Shown piece by piece: positions 13,701-22,789 of a stretch of 64,000 bases of DNA. The DNA comes from Anthonomus grandis grandis (Eukaryota > Arthropoda > Insecta > Coleoptera > Curculionidae): NCBI RefSeq assembly GCF_022605725.1, contig NC_065560.1:22001052-22065051 (forward strand), written 5' to 3'. The position numbers and the translations under genes are program-made. The notes beneath the pieces are model-generated. The model was not told the DNA's origin. It made no database searches and saw only the letters and a program-made list of their open reading frames with translations. Every line of letters starts with the position of its first letter. Positions within the stretch are counted from its first letter, which is position 1.

Positions 13701-14160
13701 AAGATGTTTTTCCGTATACAACTAAACTTATTATGCTCATATTAACTTTACCTATTGCAAGTGCAAGTGTGAAAAGACATTTTTCTTGCCTTAAAAGAAT
13801 AAAGACTTACCCTTCGTAATACTATGAATCAAGACCGGTTATCTGACCTTGCACTCTTGTCAATCGAAAAGTCGCTTATTAATGATATGACTGGTTCCAA
13901 AACAGACGAAGAGGACTTTTATGAAAAAATTATAAAAACTTTTTTAGTAACTAAAAATCGAGCCCTTGAGTCTTGAGAGCCTTATTTTGCAAAAAGGAGT
14001 TAAAAATATTTAAATAATTTAAATGTGGGTGTATTAAATTTTTGGTCGTTTTATAATACCTGTTACAGTCCATTGTTTTTAAATTATATAACTTGAAAAT
14101 ATATTATAATTAATTTTTGGGGTTCGCCTCACCTACCAAAACCCTCCAGATCCGCCACTG
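10744..14160 (+). mobile_element. hAT-1 DNA transposon inserted in LINE-B
   Basis: The ends are CAGTGGCGGATTTG on the left and, reading inwards on the other strand, CAGTGGCGGATCTGG on the right. Both are flanked by the 8-bp direct repeat accagaca (10736-10743 and 14161-14168). An 8-bp duplication is the hallmark of hAT. The outer inverted repeats also share a GTGAGGC block a little inside the ends. The element is 3417 bp and carries a broken transposase of the zinc-finger MYM/52-kDa-repressor-like type. Its insertion point lies inside the LINE-B endonuclease, so it is younger than LINE-B. Confidence 0.93.
11950..13976 (+). pseudogene. hAT-1 transposase, ZMYM1-like, frameshifted
   Basis: The N-terminal TTF-type zinc-finger region is seen in pieces (RSFQSSWYNTHPWL, WVKEGYYDLKNLQRLAKKH). 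Next come LIDTTKLLAKQQLSFCDHRE and, in the DDE core, DDSTDITEKSQCAMLLRYV, QCYDGASVMAGHINGLQ and FIHCSAHKLNLVLQD, a usual block of this family. CETRWASR follows. The C-terminal dimerisation domain begins LILTLPIASASVKRHFSCLK and ends with DRLSDLALLSIEKS. At least four frame changes occur (near 12535, 12700, 13050 and 13800), so no functional protein can be made. The start codon was not fixed. An open stretch near 11230-11340 (FGPEYDPLLCWKFRF) may be an upstream part. Confidence 0.88.
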
Positions 14161-14203
14161 ACCAGACATAGATTTCTTTAAGATTAATGGTTATGATATT
14201 ATA

Positions 14204-14521
14204 CAGTGCGAACGTAAAGGTTGGAATAAATTCATTTAAAATTCGGGGGTATGTTCAAAAAAAAAACGCTCGGACATGTCGATTTTTATTTTTAACTGCG
14301 GGTTTTCTTACTATAATTTTATGTATACAGGGTGGCCCAAAAATAAGTTACGGTCATCAACGTAATTTTTTTAAATGTAAACACCTATTTTTTATTTTAG
14401 ATTTAGGTTCTACATCAAATTCTAAGTACATTTCATGTACCATGTTCTATACCTAAACTCGACCGTTGACGATTGAACACAATAAAAGGCTATTTTTGCA
14501 AGAGTTATTTATATCAAGCAA
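14204..14521. repeat. Left long terminal inverted repeat of the mariner-like element
   Basis: Pairs with 15803-16120. It begins CAGTGCGAACG and ends at tatcaagca. It contains the inner mariner-like terminus CAGGGTGGCCC near 14334. Transposase-binding sites are expected within it. Confidence 0.9.
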
Positions 14522-14542
14522 GAATACATAAAAATATTTTAA

Positions 14543-15631
14543 TTAATTTATTAAGTGTTGAAAATGGCTGCCACGAACCTCTTGGCAATATCCCAGTCGA
14601 TGCTGAAATTCTTGGAAAACGTTATCGATAACAGAAGGTTCTATCAATCTTATTTCTTCCGTTATTCTAATTTTTAAGTCTTCAATGTTGTTTGCCCGAT
14701 TAACATAAACTTTGGACTTAAGATACCCCCACAAAAAAAAATCTAAAGGAGTCAGATCCGGCGATCTGGCCGGCCATTCAATTGCACCCCTCCGACCAAT
14801 CCAACGTCCAGGGAAAACGGTATCCAGGTACTGGCGCACGGGACGAGTGTAATGGGCTGGAGCTCCATCTTGCTGATACCATAAGGAATTATCTAATATA
14901 TCCGGGTCTTCTGGATCGGGGTATAAAGTGGCAAGACATGGAACCAAGTCATTTTCTAAAAACTCTAAATACCTCTCACCATTCAAGTATCCTTTAAAGA
15001 AAAAGGGCCCTATAACCCTGTTTTCAATCACCCCCGCCCACACATTTACTTTTTGAGGGACTTGGCTGTGGCACTCCATCATCCAGTGCGGATTTTCAGT
15101 AGCCCAATATCGGCAGTTTTGCCGGTTTACACTACCATGAAGACAAAACGTTGCCTCATCAGAAAATACAATTTTTTTTGAAAATTGTGGATTAGCATGG
15201 CACAAGTCCATAAGTCTCTCACAAAATTCTAAACGCCTATCTGGGTCATCTTCATTTAGTTCATGAACCAATTGAACTTTGTAAGGGTGCCATTTATTTA
15301 TATCTAAATACTTAATGACGGATGTCTGGGATATCTGATTTTCTAACGCAATATTGCGAGTCGTTTTATGGTAATCTTCTTCAACTGCCAGCAAAACATT
15401 TAGTTGTTTCTCTTCTGATATACTTGACCGACCTTTCGTATAATTATCCCTGACATGACCCAAATCCCGATATTTCTGTTCTATTTTACTGACAGTACTT
15501 TGAGATATACGTGGCCTATCAGGATACTTGGCATGATAAATTTCACAGACTTCCATCTGAGTGCGCATCCTGTTTTCATAACCAATCATCATCAAAATCT
15601 CTATTCGCTCTCGCTCACTAAGACGTACCAT
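14543..15631 (-). CDS. Intact mariner-like transposase, 362 aa
   Basis: Cuts and rejoins the ends of its own element in the nucleus. The ATG at 15629-15631 gives MVRLSERERIEILMMIGYEN, an N-terminal helix-turn-helix, followed by a second one (RPRISQSTVSKIEQKYRDLG). The catalytic core shows KIVFSDEATFCLHG (first Asp), WYQQDGAPAHYTRPV (second Asp) and IEWPARSPDLTPLDFFLW (third Asp). I count 36 residues between the second and third Asp. That is longer than the classical mariner spacing of 34 and close to the maT-like DD37D group. No stop or frameshift occurs over 362 codons, which is the usual length. It lies between two long inverted repeats and is the only complete DNA-transposase gene in this window. 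It could mobilise the related decayed copies at 34914-36007 and 55510-56345 only if their ends match. Confidence 0.95.
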   Translation of the reverse strand: MVRLSERERIEILMMIGYENRMRTQMEVCEIYHAKYPDRPRISQSTVSKIEQKYRDLGHVRDNYTKGRSSISEEKQLNVLLAVEEDYHKTTRNIALENQISQTSVIKYLDINKWHPYKVQLVHELNEDDPDRRLEFCERLMDLCHANPQFSKKIVFSDEATFCLHGSVNRQNCRYWATENPHWMMECHSQVPQKVNVWAGVIENRVIGPFFFKGYLNGERYLEFLENDLVPCLATLYPDPEDPDILDNSLWYQQDGAPAHYTRPVRQYLDTVFPGRWIGRRGAIEWPARSPDLTPLDFFLWGYLKSKVYVNRANNIEDLKIRITEEIRLIEPSVIDNVFQEFQHRLGYCQEVRGSHFQHLIN

Positions 15632-15802
15632 TTTTTGAAATTTTAATTTTATCTTTTGATAAACTTAACACAAGCAAAACTTTGCTTAGGCATCTAAATC
15701 AAACTAAATTCACTCAAAATTATTTGATGTCAACAAATTGTGACAAGTTAACAATCAAAAACACCAACCACAAATGTAAATAACCAAACAATAACTGATA
15801 GG

Positions 15803-16120
15803 TTGCTTGATATAAATAACTCTTCCAAAAATAGCCTTTTATTGTGTTCAATCGTCAATGGTCGAGTTTAGGTATAGGATATGGTACATAAAATGTACTT
15901 AGAATTTGATGTAGAACCTAAATCTAAAATAAAAAATAGGTGTTTACATTTAAAAAAATTACGTTGATGACCGTAACTTATTTTCGGGCCACCCTGTGTA
16001 CATAAAATTATAGTAAGAAAACCCGCAGTTAGAAATAAAAATCGACATGTCCGAGCGTTTTTTTTTTGAACATACCCCTGAATTTTAAATGAATTTATTC
16101 CAACCTTTACGTTCGCACTG
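15803..16120. repeat. Right long terminal inverted repeat of the mariner-like element
   Basis: Inverted partner of 14204-14521. It contains the inner terminus gggccaccctg near 15987 and ends cgttcgcactg. Scattered single-base differences separate the two arms. Confidence 0.9.
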
Positions 16121-18706
16121 TATATATAATGATGGAAATTTTAATAAGAATGATGGTATTGTGGTCTATGTGAAGAGCGAATACAAAGAAGGTCTTACAT
16201 TCGAAATTTCAAATATTGGATTAATTAAAGTTATAAATTTATATATCAAGGTGTCAGGACAAAAAGTCCTTGTGCAAGCACTTTACAGATCACATGAAGT
16301 TTGTCCTAAAGAATGTAATCACAACTTGAATTATTTTTTAAAGAAATCTGAAAAAGCAAATTATAAGTTTTTTATAGGAGATGTAAATATCGACATAAAG
16401 TCAAACAAAGATATAGCGTTTGATTATCTAAACACAATGGCAGAACACGGATATGTGTCATTAATAAATGATTCTACTCGAATACAGAGGGAGTCAAATT
16501 CATGCATTGATCACATATTTCTTAAAGGCAACATAGAACGACATCCGAAATCATTTATTTTAAAAAATGACATTACAGACCATTTTCCTATAATACATTG
16601 CTTGGATATCAAAAAATCGGCCAAACCGATAAGGGATAAAAGTGACAATTATTACGAAAAATTAGACGACTCTAAATTTATAGACTTGTTTAGCAAACTA
16701 AACTGGGATTCCTTTTATAAAAAGCATGACACCAATGAATTTCTAAATCACTTACTTGACAATATAAAACATTGCCAAAATTTAGCCACACAAAAAATTA
16801 AAATTAATAATAAACACAAAAAGCGAACTCCGTGGATAACAAGCGGTTTAATAAAGTCTGTAAATACAAAGCAAAAATTATACCAGGAAACTAAAAAATT
16901 CCCCAACGACATCGAAAAAATCAATACATATAAAGAATACAAGAAATATTTGGAAAAACTTATTTACAAAACGAAAATAGAGTACTATAAATCTCAAATT
17001 ACAGATTCAAATAATGTCCCTAAGAAGTTATGGAAAGTAGTTAATTTATATGTAGGTAAACCCGATATGAAACAAGAAATTACTCAGATTTGTTCCGAAG
17101 GAAAAATAATTTCAAATAAACTCGAAATTGCTAATGAATTTAACACCTACCTTTCAAAATTAGGCCAGGATCTGGCATCTAAGATACAAAAACCTTTAAA
17201 TTCTCCCAGAAAGTGTAAAATTAATAATAACAACATATTTCTAAAATCCCCGAAAGATGCGGATGTAGTAAATGTAATAAAGCAGCTTAAGCCTAATAAA
17301 GAGCCTGGGAAAGACGGCATAACAACACACCACATAAAACTTGTTAGCTCTTATATTAATAAGCCGCTGATTCACCTTTTTAACCAAATTATTTTAACAG
17401 GAAATTATCCACAGGATCTTAAATTGGGTATAATTAAGCCACTGCACAAAAAAGGAGACAAAACAATTGTATCTAACTATAGGCCAATTACTCTAATTTC
17501 AACTATTTCAAAGATTATAGAAAAATTATTGAAGGAAAAAATATCCTCTTTCTTGGAAAAATTTAATGTTTTATCTCCTAAGCAATATGGATTTAGATCA
17601 AAAATATCAACAGAAGACGCGATTGTTTATCTTACTTATAAAATTTATTCAGGTTTAGATAAAAACAAAAAAATAATATGCATATTTTTAGACCTAGCGC
17701 GTGTCTTTGACACTGTAGACCACAAAATAATGCTGCAGGTATTAGAAGCAAACGGATTTAGAGGTAAAGTTCTGGATATTTTTAAGTCATACCTTTCCAA
17801 TAGAAGGCAACAAGTGCAAATAGATGATTTCTTAAGTAGAGAAACCAAGCCTGAATTTGGTCTACCCCAGGGCACAGTTCTTGGACCAATATTATTTTCT
17901 ATCTATATTAACGGACTATTGCAGGGTAATTACGAAGGTCAAATCTCTTCCTTTGCGGATGATACAGTCGTGTTTTATGAAGGGAATTCCTGAGGTGATG
18001 TGAAGGCAAAAGCGGAGCGTGATATGTTCTACATTAAGGATTGGTTTGATGAAATGTATTTAACCTGGCCCGGATTTTCAAGCTTACATATAAATCAGCA
18101 TCAACTGAATATTGAGGCTCAATCCATTAAATATCTGGGTGTGTATATTGATAATTTATTAAAATGGAATATACATATCGAGAATGTCATAAAAAACTTA
18201 GAGTAATTATATTTAAATTTAAACAAATGAAGCAAATACTAGATACGTTTCAAATAAAGATAATATATTACTCATTATTATATTCTCATATTCAGTATGG
18301 AATTTTGGGTTGGGGTGGGGCCTATGATGTACATCTAAAGAAGTTGGAGATAATGCAGAAACTTTTTCTAAAAATAATGTTTGGCAAGGAAAGGCGATAT
18401 CCAAGCGATTTACTGTACAAAGAATACCGCTTATTAGATATTCACCAAATCTTTTGTTTTAAGATGCTAACAAGTCAACACAAAAAGAGGACCGAACTAC
18501 AAAACATTACACACGATCACAATACTAGACATAAAAATAATAAGATAAATAAAACTGACAGAACATATAAAAGAATTGGGCAAAGATCTCTACAATTCTT
18601 GGGACCACATGTATACCGCTTCATTCCACAGAACTTGCGAAATATTTTATATATTCCATCTTTTAAAACAGGCTTAAAAAAAATGGTTACTGGAGCAAGG
18701 TAGCAC
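16121..18706 (+). pseudogene. LINE-B ORF2, rest of endonuclease and reverse transcriptase
   Basis: Continues the endonuclease (GIVVYVKSEYKEG, QALYRSHEV, IGDVNIDI, CIDHIFLKG, DITDHFPII with its Asp-His pair). A linker follows (KKRTPWITSGLIKSVNTKQK). The reverse transcriptase has KPNKEPGKDGITTHHIK, NYRPITLIS, QYGFRSKISTEDA, IFLDLARVFDTVDHKIML, FGLPQGTVLGPILFSIY and FADDTVVFYEG. A TGA at 17991-17993 stands where Trp is expected. A deletion near 18055 removes part of the thumb, and another shift lies near 18200. The C-terminal frame runs 18203-18703 and contains the HNTR motif (THDHNTRHKNN) typical of this LINE group. It cannot make a full protein. Confidence 0.9.
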
Positions 18707-19203
18707 AGCTTGCATAAAGTATATAAACTTATATAGATTCTAAACCTAATTAACAAAAATAATCAAGACAATTTTGAAGTTGGATAATAGTGAATATTGG
18801 GATCAATGCGTGAGAATTCGTTCATTATATTACTGGGGTGAGGAAGGAAAAAGAAAAGAAAAGAGAGAGGGGGGGGGGGAGAAAGAAAAACTACAATAAA
18901 ATTTTGATATATAGACTTAACGCTAACATAAACATTCATTAAATGGGATAGATTAAAATAGGAAAAATAATCCCTAATATAATGGGGCACTCATTTAGTA
19001 CTTGTCTCATTATAAAGTTTGCTTATTGTTGTATATATTAATGCTATTATTAGGTATTGGGTAAATTTAAGTTATAACTCTAAACCCACGCACAAACCAC
19101 TGGTTTCAGTGGGGTTTACTTATTATTTATTTCTTTACACGCTTTAGAATTAAGGAAAGTAATATAGGTTAAATTGTAATTTGGAAATAAATAAATAAAT
19201 AAA
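18707..19203 (+). other. LINE-B 3' untranslated region and tail
   Basis: Noncoding sequence after ORF2. It includes a purine tract with a run of G near 18868-18877 and a 3' end made of repeated AATAAA units (aaataaataaataaataaa) near 19183-19203. Such tails are usual for LINEs that prime on short repeats. The flanking duplication was not found. Confidence 0.6.
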
Positions 19204-19406
19204 ATTTTGTTGCATATTAGGGCTTCTGTGACGGCTGCATTTAAGGATTTTGCAGTAATTTGCTATTTTTCTGGAATTTGAGCTTGAACATTAGGATTGT
19301 TTTGTTTACTTAAGTTTGACTTTTTAGACGTTGACATTTCGTCGACCGTCGTGGGCTAACGTCGAACTTAACAAATATACCTGGACTGCCAATTCAATGA
19401 AAAGTA

Positions 19407-20427
19407 AATGACCACTACTAGGTGGACGCCATTTTGCGTGATTGTGTCCTTTCGATGTTGGTCACTCTGACAAATTTCAGGTGTGCCAATTGTAGGGAAA
19501 TAAAACAATTAGTTTTTGGGAGGTTATGTTTAAAAAAACAAAATAAAAAGTTCCATTTAGTTAAGAATAGATGCCATAAGATAGATGCGTTGTTAGATCT
19601 GAGTATTTTTCTGCGACTTCTTTAAAAATTTCGTTAAAATGTATAAAAAAAGTAATCCTTACCTAAAATGAAACAAAGTTTCAATTAATTTGGGTTAGAT
19701 GCATGCACTTTAAAATATTTGTTTTATTATTCTGATAAATTTAAATCTTATAAATCCCAACACCATGAAAATGATGATCTTTATTAAAATTTTTGCTTGT
19801 GTTTATTTAACAACTTTAGTTAAGAACACTTATTTTGCTTCTATAAACAGAGTTTCCACATTAATAGGTACAACCATCTATAAAAATCAAAATATAGATG
19901 ATTTTATAAAGGTTTGTAATTAGTTAAGCTTTATATAGTAACAAAATAAACTCTATATATTATTCTATGATACACAACACAGACAGACAATTCACAATAA
20001 TTCGGTTTTGAGAGATAGTAATCCAAATACGTTTAAATAAGGATGCTGATACATTATAATCCATGTATTAAATAAGGAGGATGCTATTTCGCCTGATGCA
20101 AACCAACCCAACCCAAGCGTGTCGTTTATAAATCGCCAAAAACTAGGCAATCCGCTATACTCACAATTGACAATGTTATTTAGAATCAGTCATATCGAGT
20201 GATCGTGTCGAGATTTTAGTTCGTGATTTGGAAGTCCCAATAATGGTTTAAAAATAATGTCAATAAAAAAATAAATTTAGTTTGTGACGAGTCAAACTTC
20301 AGCGTCGTCAACTTCATTACCGTTATTTAATATATTTCTTGTTAGCAACACAAAAAAGTGTTCAGAGTGACCAACATCAAAAGGACACAACCACTATAAA
20401 CATGGCGGCCGCCAGGCAGTGGTCATT
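19407..20427. mobile_element. Non-autonomous DNA element with roughly 60-bp inverted ends
   Basis: The left end reads aaatgaccactactaggtgg and continues to gttggtcactctga at 19470. The right end at 20362-20427 is its inverted copy with scattered mismatches (tcagagtgaccaacatc ... agtggtcattt). The shared inner block is ttgtgtcctttcgatgttgg. No transposase-like frame is present in the 1.0-kb interior; the 67-codon frame starting in the left end has no recognised domain. Flanking duplications are not clear, so the superfamily cannot be named. The long inverted ends would suit a MULE-type or similar element. Confidence 0.7.
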
Positions 20428-20599
20428 TTTTGGTATGGGGACCATATGCATTAGCAGTCCCATTGCATTAGCAGATAGTTCACTCAGAAACCATCTATAA
20501 TTATCGATAGTTATCGAGAGTTAAATATTTTGTATTATTTGTAATTTTTATAAGGAAATAAAATATTTAAGCAATGATTGAACCCATCTTTATTTATAT

Positions 20600-21248
20600 A
20601 AATTTATATAAAGTCTAAAGAACTATTCTGTCTTGAAAGCTGAAATTTCCCTTCGACTCCACGCAAGAGTCTGGTATGCAAAAATACTTCAATGCTAATT
20701 CAAGCATTGGATTTAATTCTCTAAGCTTCGGAACCCCTCCTTTTTAAATCTTGGGTCCAGTATGGTGCTGATCCTGGTGACCGTTCTAGAGTCGTATGGA
20801 AATAGTCGAGTTCTTGTGCAATTAATCAATCCTTCGCAGAACATTTTCCCTGGGTCCGTACACATAGCAGCAGAATGTAAATAATTATAAATTCCAAATA
20901 TTATAGGAATAATTAATGATGCAGTCACATACTTGTTTTCTGAGATTTTTTCTGTAGCATTATCAAATATAGTGAGGCATTTTTCCATATCTTTCAATAT
21001 GTCAATGTCTTCAGCAGTCAGTGGGGCAGGCGTATTTTTAATTTTAAGGAGTGTAGCATTGAGCACATTAACAGCTAATGCGCTAGTAATATTCTTTTAA
21101 TCATTTGATAACAGCTATTCCGTCTCGTGGGAACTTATTATACCTGTATTAATTTATATGGAATTTTATTTTCGTCAGCAGTTCCTCTCCATAAAAGACG
21201 CTGTTCTACTTTAAATTTAGTAGTGCCTAGACAACTACTTTTAAAAAA
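20600..21248 (-). pseudogene. hAT-2 transposase, C-terminal part
   Basis: Continues after the Penelope-like element with SCLGTTKFKVEQRLLW and IPYKLIQ. Two in-frame stops follow, then VPTRRNSCYQMIKRIL. After one more shift the frame reads KIKNTPAPLTAEDIDILKDM, TASLIIPIIFGIYNYL and ISTILDPRFKKEGF, all standard hAT blocks. Part of the protein is then deleted. The dimerisation motif appears at about 20700-20615 as KYFCIPDSCVESKGNFSF. Disabled by stops, shift and deletion. Confidence 0.8.
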
Positions 21249-21305
21249 GAGAAAAAAATGAAAACTCCAAGTCTCAGTCTCAAAATGTCTTTTTAATTAA
21301 TCAAG

Positions 21306-21345
21306 TGGTGACATGTTTCGCTAATACAGCATCATCAGACCTACA
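21306..21345 (-). ncRNA. Hammerhead ribozyme-like motif of the Penelope-like element
   Basis: The - strand reads AGGT then CTGATGA, a small GCT...AGC stem, GAAA, and CATGTC followed by ACC. The ACC can pair with the GGT before the core, giving stem I, and the TC would be the cleavage site. Penelope-like elements are known to carry minimal hammerheads of this sort in their terminal repeats. Stem III is tiny here, and one base (T) sits between the core and stem II, so activity is uncertain. Confidence 0.65.
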
Positions 21346-21546
21346 ATAAACAGAAAAACACACGTAACTACAATAAAACCTTACACTAAAACAAAATCAA
21401 ATATTAAAAATTAGATAAAATTACCTTATAGCTAGATGACCTGCTAAGTACTGACAAATATAATTTAAATATGAGAATATTTTGTAATAAAAAACAATGA
21501 CACGGCACAAAAATTCAACAAAAAATATAAAAAGGGGAAAAAACGT

Positions 21547-21627
21547 GACGGGTGTAGGATTTGAACCCACGCCCAAAAGTCGATCTTGGTAAAACACCAG
21601 ACCGTTAACCACTCGGCCAGCCCTGCC
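21547..21627 (-). tRNA. tRNA-like (Ser/Leu-type) segment inside the Penelope-like element
   Basis: On the - strand the sequence has a box A-like TGGCCGAGTGGTTAACG and a box B-like GGGTTCAAATCC, with D-arm and T-arm stems that pair. The variable region is long, as in Ser or Leu tRNAs. The acceptor ends (GGCAGGG with ACCCGTC) pair only in part. The anticodon loop lacks the usual U33 and the anticodon stem has a mismatch. A run of six T follows at 21543-21538, which could stop RNA polymerase III. It looks like a tRNA-derived unit, not a working tRNA gene. Confidence 0.5.
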
Positions 21628-21680
21628 TATGAACATTAGAGTCAAAGGTATATATGCGTATCGTGAGCAGAAACAAGAGG

Positions 21681-22626
21681 TTAGATTAGATTATTAAAGA
21701 TAAGTCCTGGTTCAAAGGTGAAAACATCATTAACGCATGTCAAATTTGGACTCTTTTTGGCTTTGGTGATTTCCATTTTCTCCAAGAGATCCAACTTTCT
21801 ACTCTTAGGGCACTCGTGAAGAATGGAAACATTTTCAGGGACGGAAAAACTATGACCCGTTGATAATAAATGGTTTGCAAATGCTGACTTAGTTTCTGTG
21901 GTGTTGGTGTCCCTGAACTTTTTAACGAGGCTTAGGTGTTTCTGTACCCTTGTGGATACTCTCCTTCCTGATTGTCCTACATAAACGGCAGGGCAATCCT
22001 TACAATTAAGACAATATACACCCGATTTAGATAGAGGATCACTTTTATCCAACGTCTTTACTAGGTTCTTTCTTAGCGAGTTAGTCGTTTTGAAAGCTAT
22101 GGAAAGGCTGAAAGGCTTAAAAAATTTTGCAAGTTGTTGAGAAATGCCGCCGAAATAACTAAGGCATCTAAAATTATTATTGTTGGTGATGTTGTTCGGT
22201 GGGTGGACGATGTGATAGGACAGTTTATATTTATTATAAAATTTGTAATATAATTTGTTCAAGCTGTGAAGTGAGAAATTATTGTTTACAGCAATTATTT
22301 TTATAATATTATGTTCTTTTTGAAAAGCGTCTTTGGACAGAGGTAATTTAAATAAACGGTAGAACATTGAATTAAAGGCTGCATATTTGTGTTGATAAGG
22401 GGAATTGGAATTAAATTGGATAAAATTATCTGTTGCAGAAGGTTTGCGATATGCTTCAAAAGAGATACTGTTATTATTTCGGTATAAGAGAAGATCTAAA
22501 AAGGGTAATTTTCTGTTTGTCTCTCTTTCCAGCGTAAAAGAGATTTGATTATGAAGGGAGTTAATAAATGACAAGAAATGTAATAAATCATTCTCGTCAC
22601 CAACCCACAACACGCACACATCGTCC
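21681..22626 (-). pseudogene. Penelope-like RT end and GIY-YIG endonuclease
   Basis: The surviving protein starts at VDDVCVLWVG, the catalytic Asp pair of motif C in the reverse transcriptase. It continues with LERETNRKLPFLDLLLYR and the RKPSATDNFI block, which follow it in Penelope-like proteins. The endonuclease domain reads SGVYCLNCKDCPAVYVGQSG followed by RRVSTRVQKHL, with the GVY/YVG form of GIY-YIG and a CxxC pair. FANHLLSTGHS comes next. The frame has no stop from the truncation point to the TAA near 21681. It lacks its own start and most of its polymerase, so it is a dead copy. Confidence 0.92.
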
Positions 22627-22789
22627 ACTTTTAAAAAATATGATAATTTCCTTACATTTATTTATTATGTGTTGAATGTTGGCATTTGTGAAGTTTTCTT
22701 GTATTGCCAAATTCATGGTGTGGGCGAAGCATGATAAGTGTGTTTTTTTTTCAAAATTTCACAAGCTTTTACCATATTCGGTGCATTAT
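22627..22789 (-). pseudogene. hAT-2 transposase, middle piece between LINE-C and Penelope-like element
   Basis: The - strand reads NAPNMVKACEILKKK, then after a one-base shift THLSCFAHTMNLAIQE, a typical hAT block, and INKCKEIIIFFKS, where the Penelope-like element starts. It is bounded by LINE-C on the right and by the 12-bp duplication acttttaaaaaa (22627-22638) on the left. Confidence 0.8.

Larger units (their letters stand above)
14204..16120 (-). mobile_element. Mariner-like transposon with long inverted repeats
   Basis: A 1917-bp element with ends CAGTGCGAACGTAAAGG and a nearly identical inverted copy at the other side. The inverted repeats are about 318 bp long (14204-14521 and 15803-16120) with few mismatches. 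It encodes one uninterrupted transposase between them. The flanks are TATA on both sides. Removing the element and one TATA restores the LINE-B frame exactly, while removing only TA leaves two extra bases. Tc1/mariner elements normally duplicate TA, so this is either a longer duplication or TA plus a small slip in a TA run. Each long repeat also contains, about 130 bp inside, a second mariner-style terminus (CAGGGTGGCCC). The close match of the repeats and the intact gene suggest a recent arrival. Confidence 0.93.
9364..19203 (+). mobile_element. LINE-B: non-LTR retrotransposon hosting two nested DNA transposons
   Basis: A two-ORF LINE with a coiled-coil ORF1 (9364-10280) and an endonuclease plus reverse transcriptase ORF2 (10518-10743, 14169-14203 and 16121-18706). 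It ends in an (AATAAA)-type tail near 19186-19203. ORF2 is split first by a hAT element at 10744-14160 and then by a mariner-like element at 14204-16120. Removing each insert with one copy of its duplication reconnects the endonuclease frame as PDIDFFKINGYDI followed by IYNDGNFNKNDGIVVYV. Without the inserts the element would be about 4.5 kb. The style (short ORF1 of L1/RRM type, IRSINEN start of ORF2, FADDTVVF) resembles LINE-D further right. I would place it near Daphne-like LINEs, with limited certainty. Confidence 0.85.
21249..22626 (-). mobile_element. 5'-truncated Penelope-like retroelement
   Basis: Inserted into hAT-2 with a perfect 12-bp duplication (acttttaaaaaa at 21237-21248 and 22627-22638). 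Removing it and one copy restores the hAT frame. The element starts within its reverse transcriptase at the VDDV catalytic motif, so nearly all of the polymerase is lost by 5' truncation, as is common for these elements. It keeps the linker, the GIY-YIG endonuclease, a tRNA-like segment (21547-21627) and a hammerhead-like motif (21306-21345) in the downstream region. Confidence 0.93.

Noticed and set aside
21547..21627. Functional tRNA-Ser or tRNA-Leu gene
   Set aside because: Acceptor and anticodon stems mispair, U33 is missing, and the unit sits inside a truncated retroelement.
21421..21645. 74-codon open frame on the - strand covering the tRNA-like region
   Set aside because: The frame is explained by the tRNA-like segment; it has no domain and starts at an arbitrary codon.
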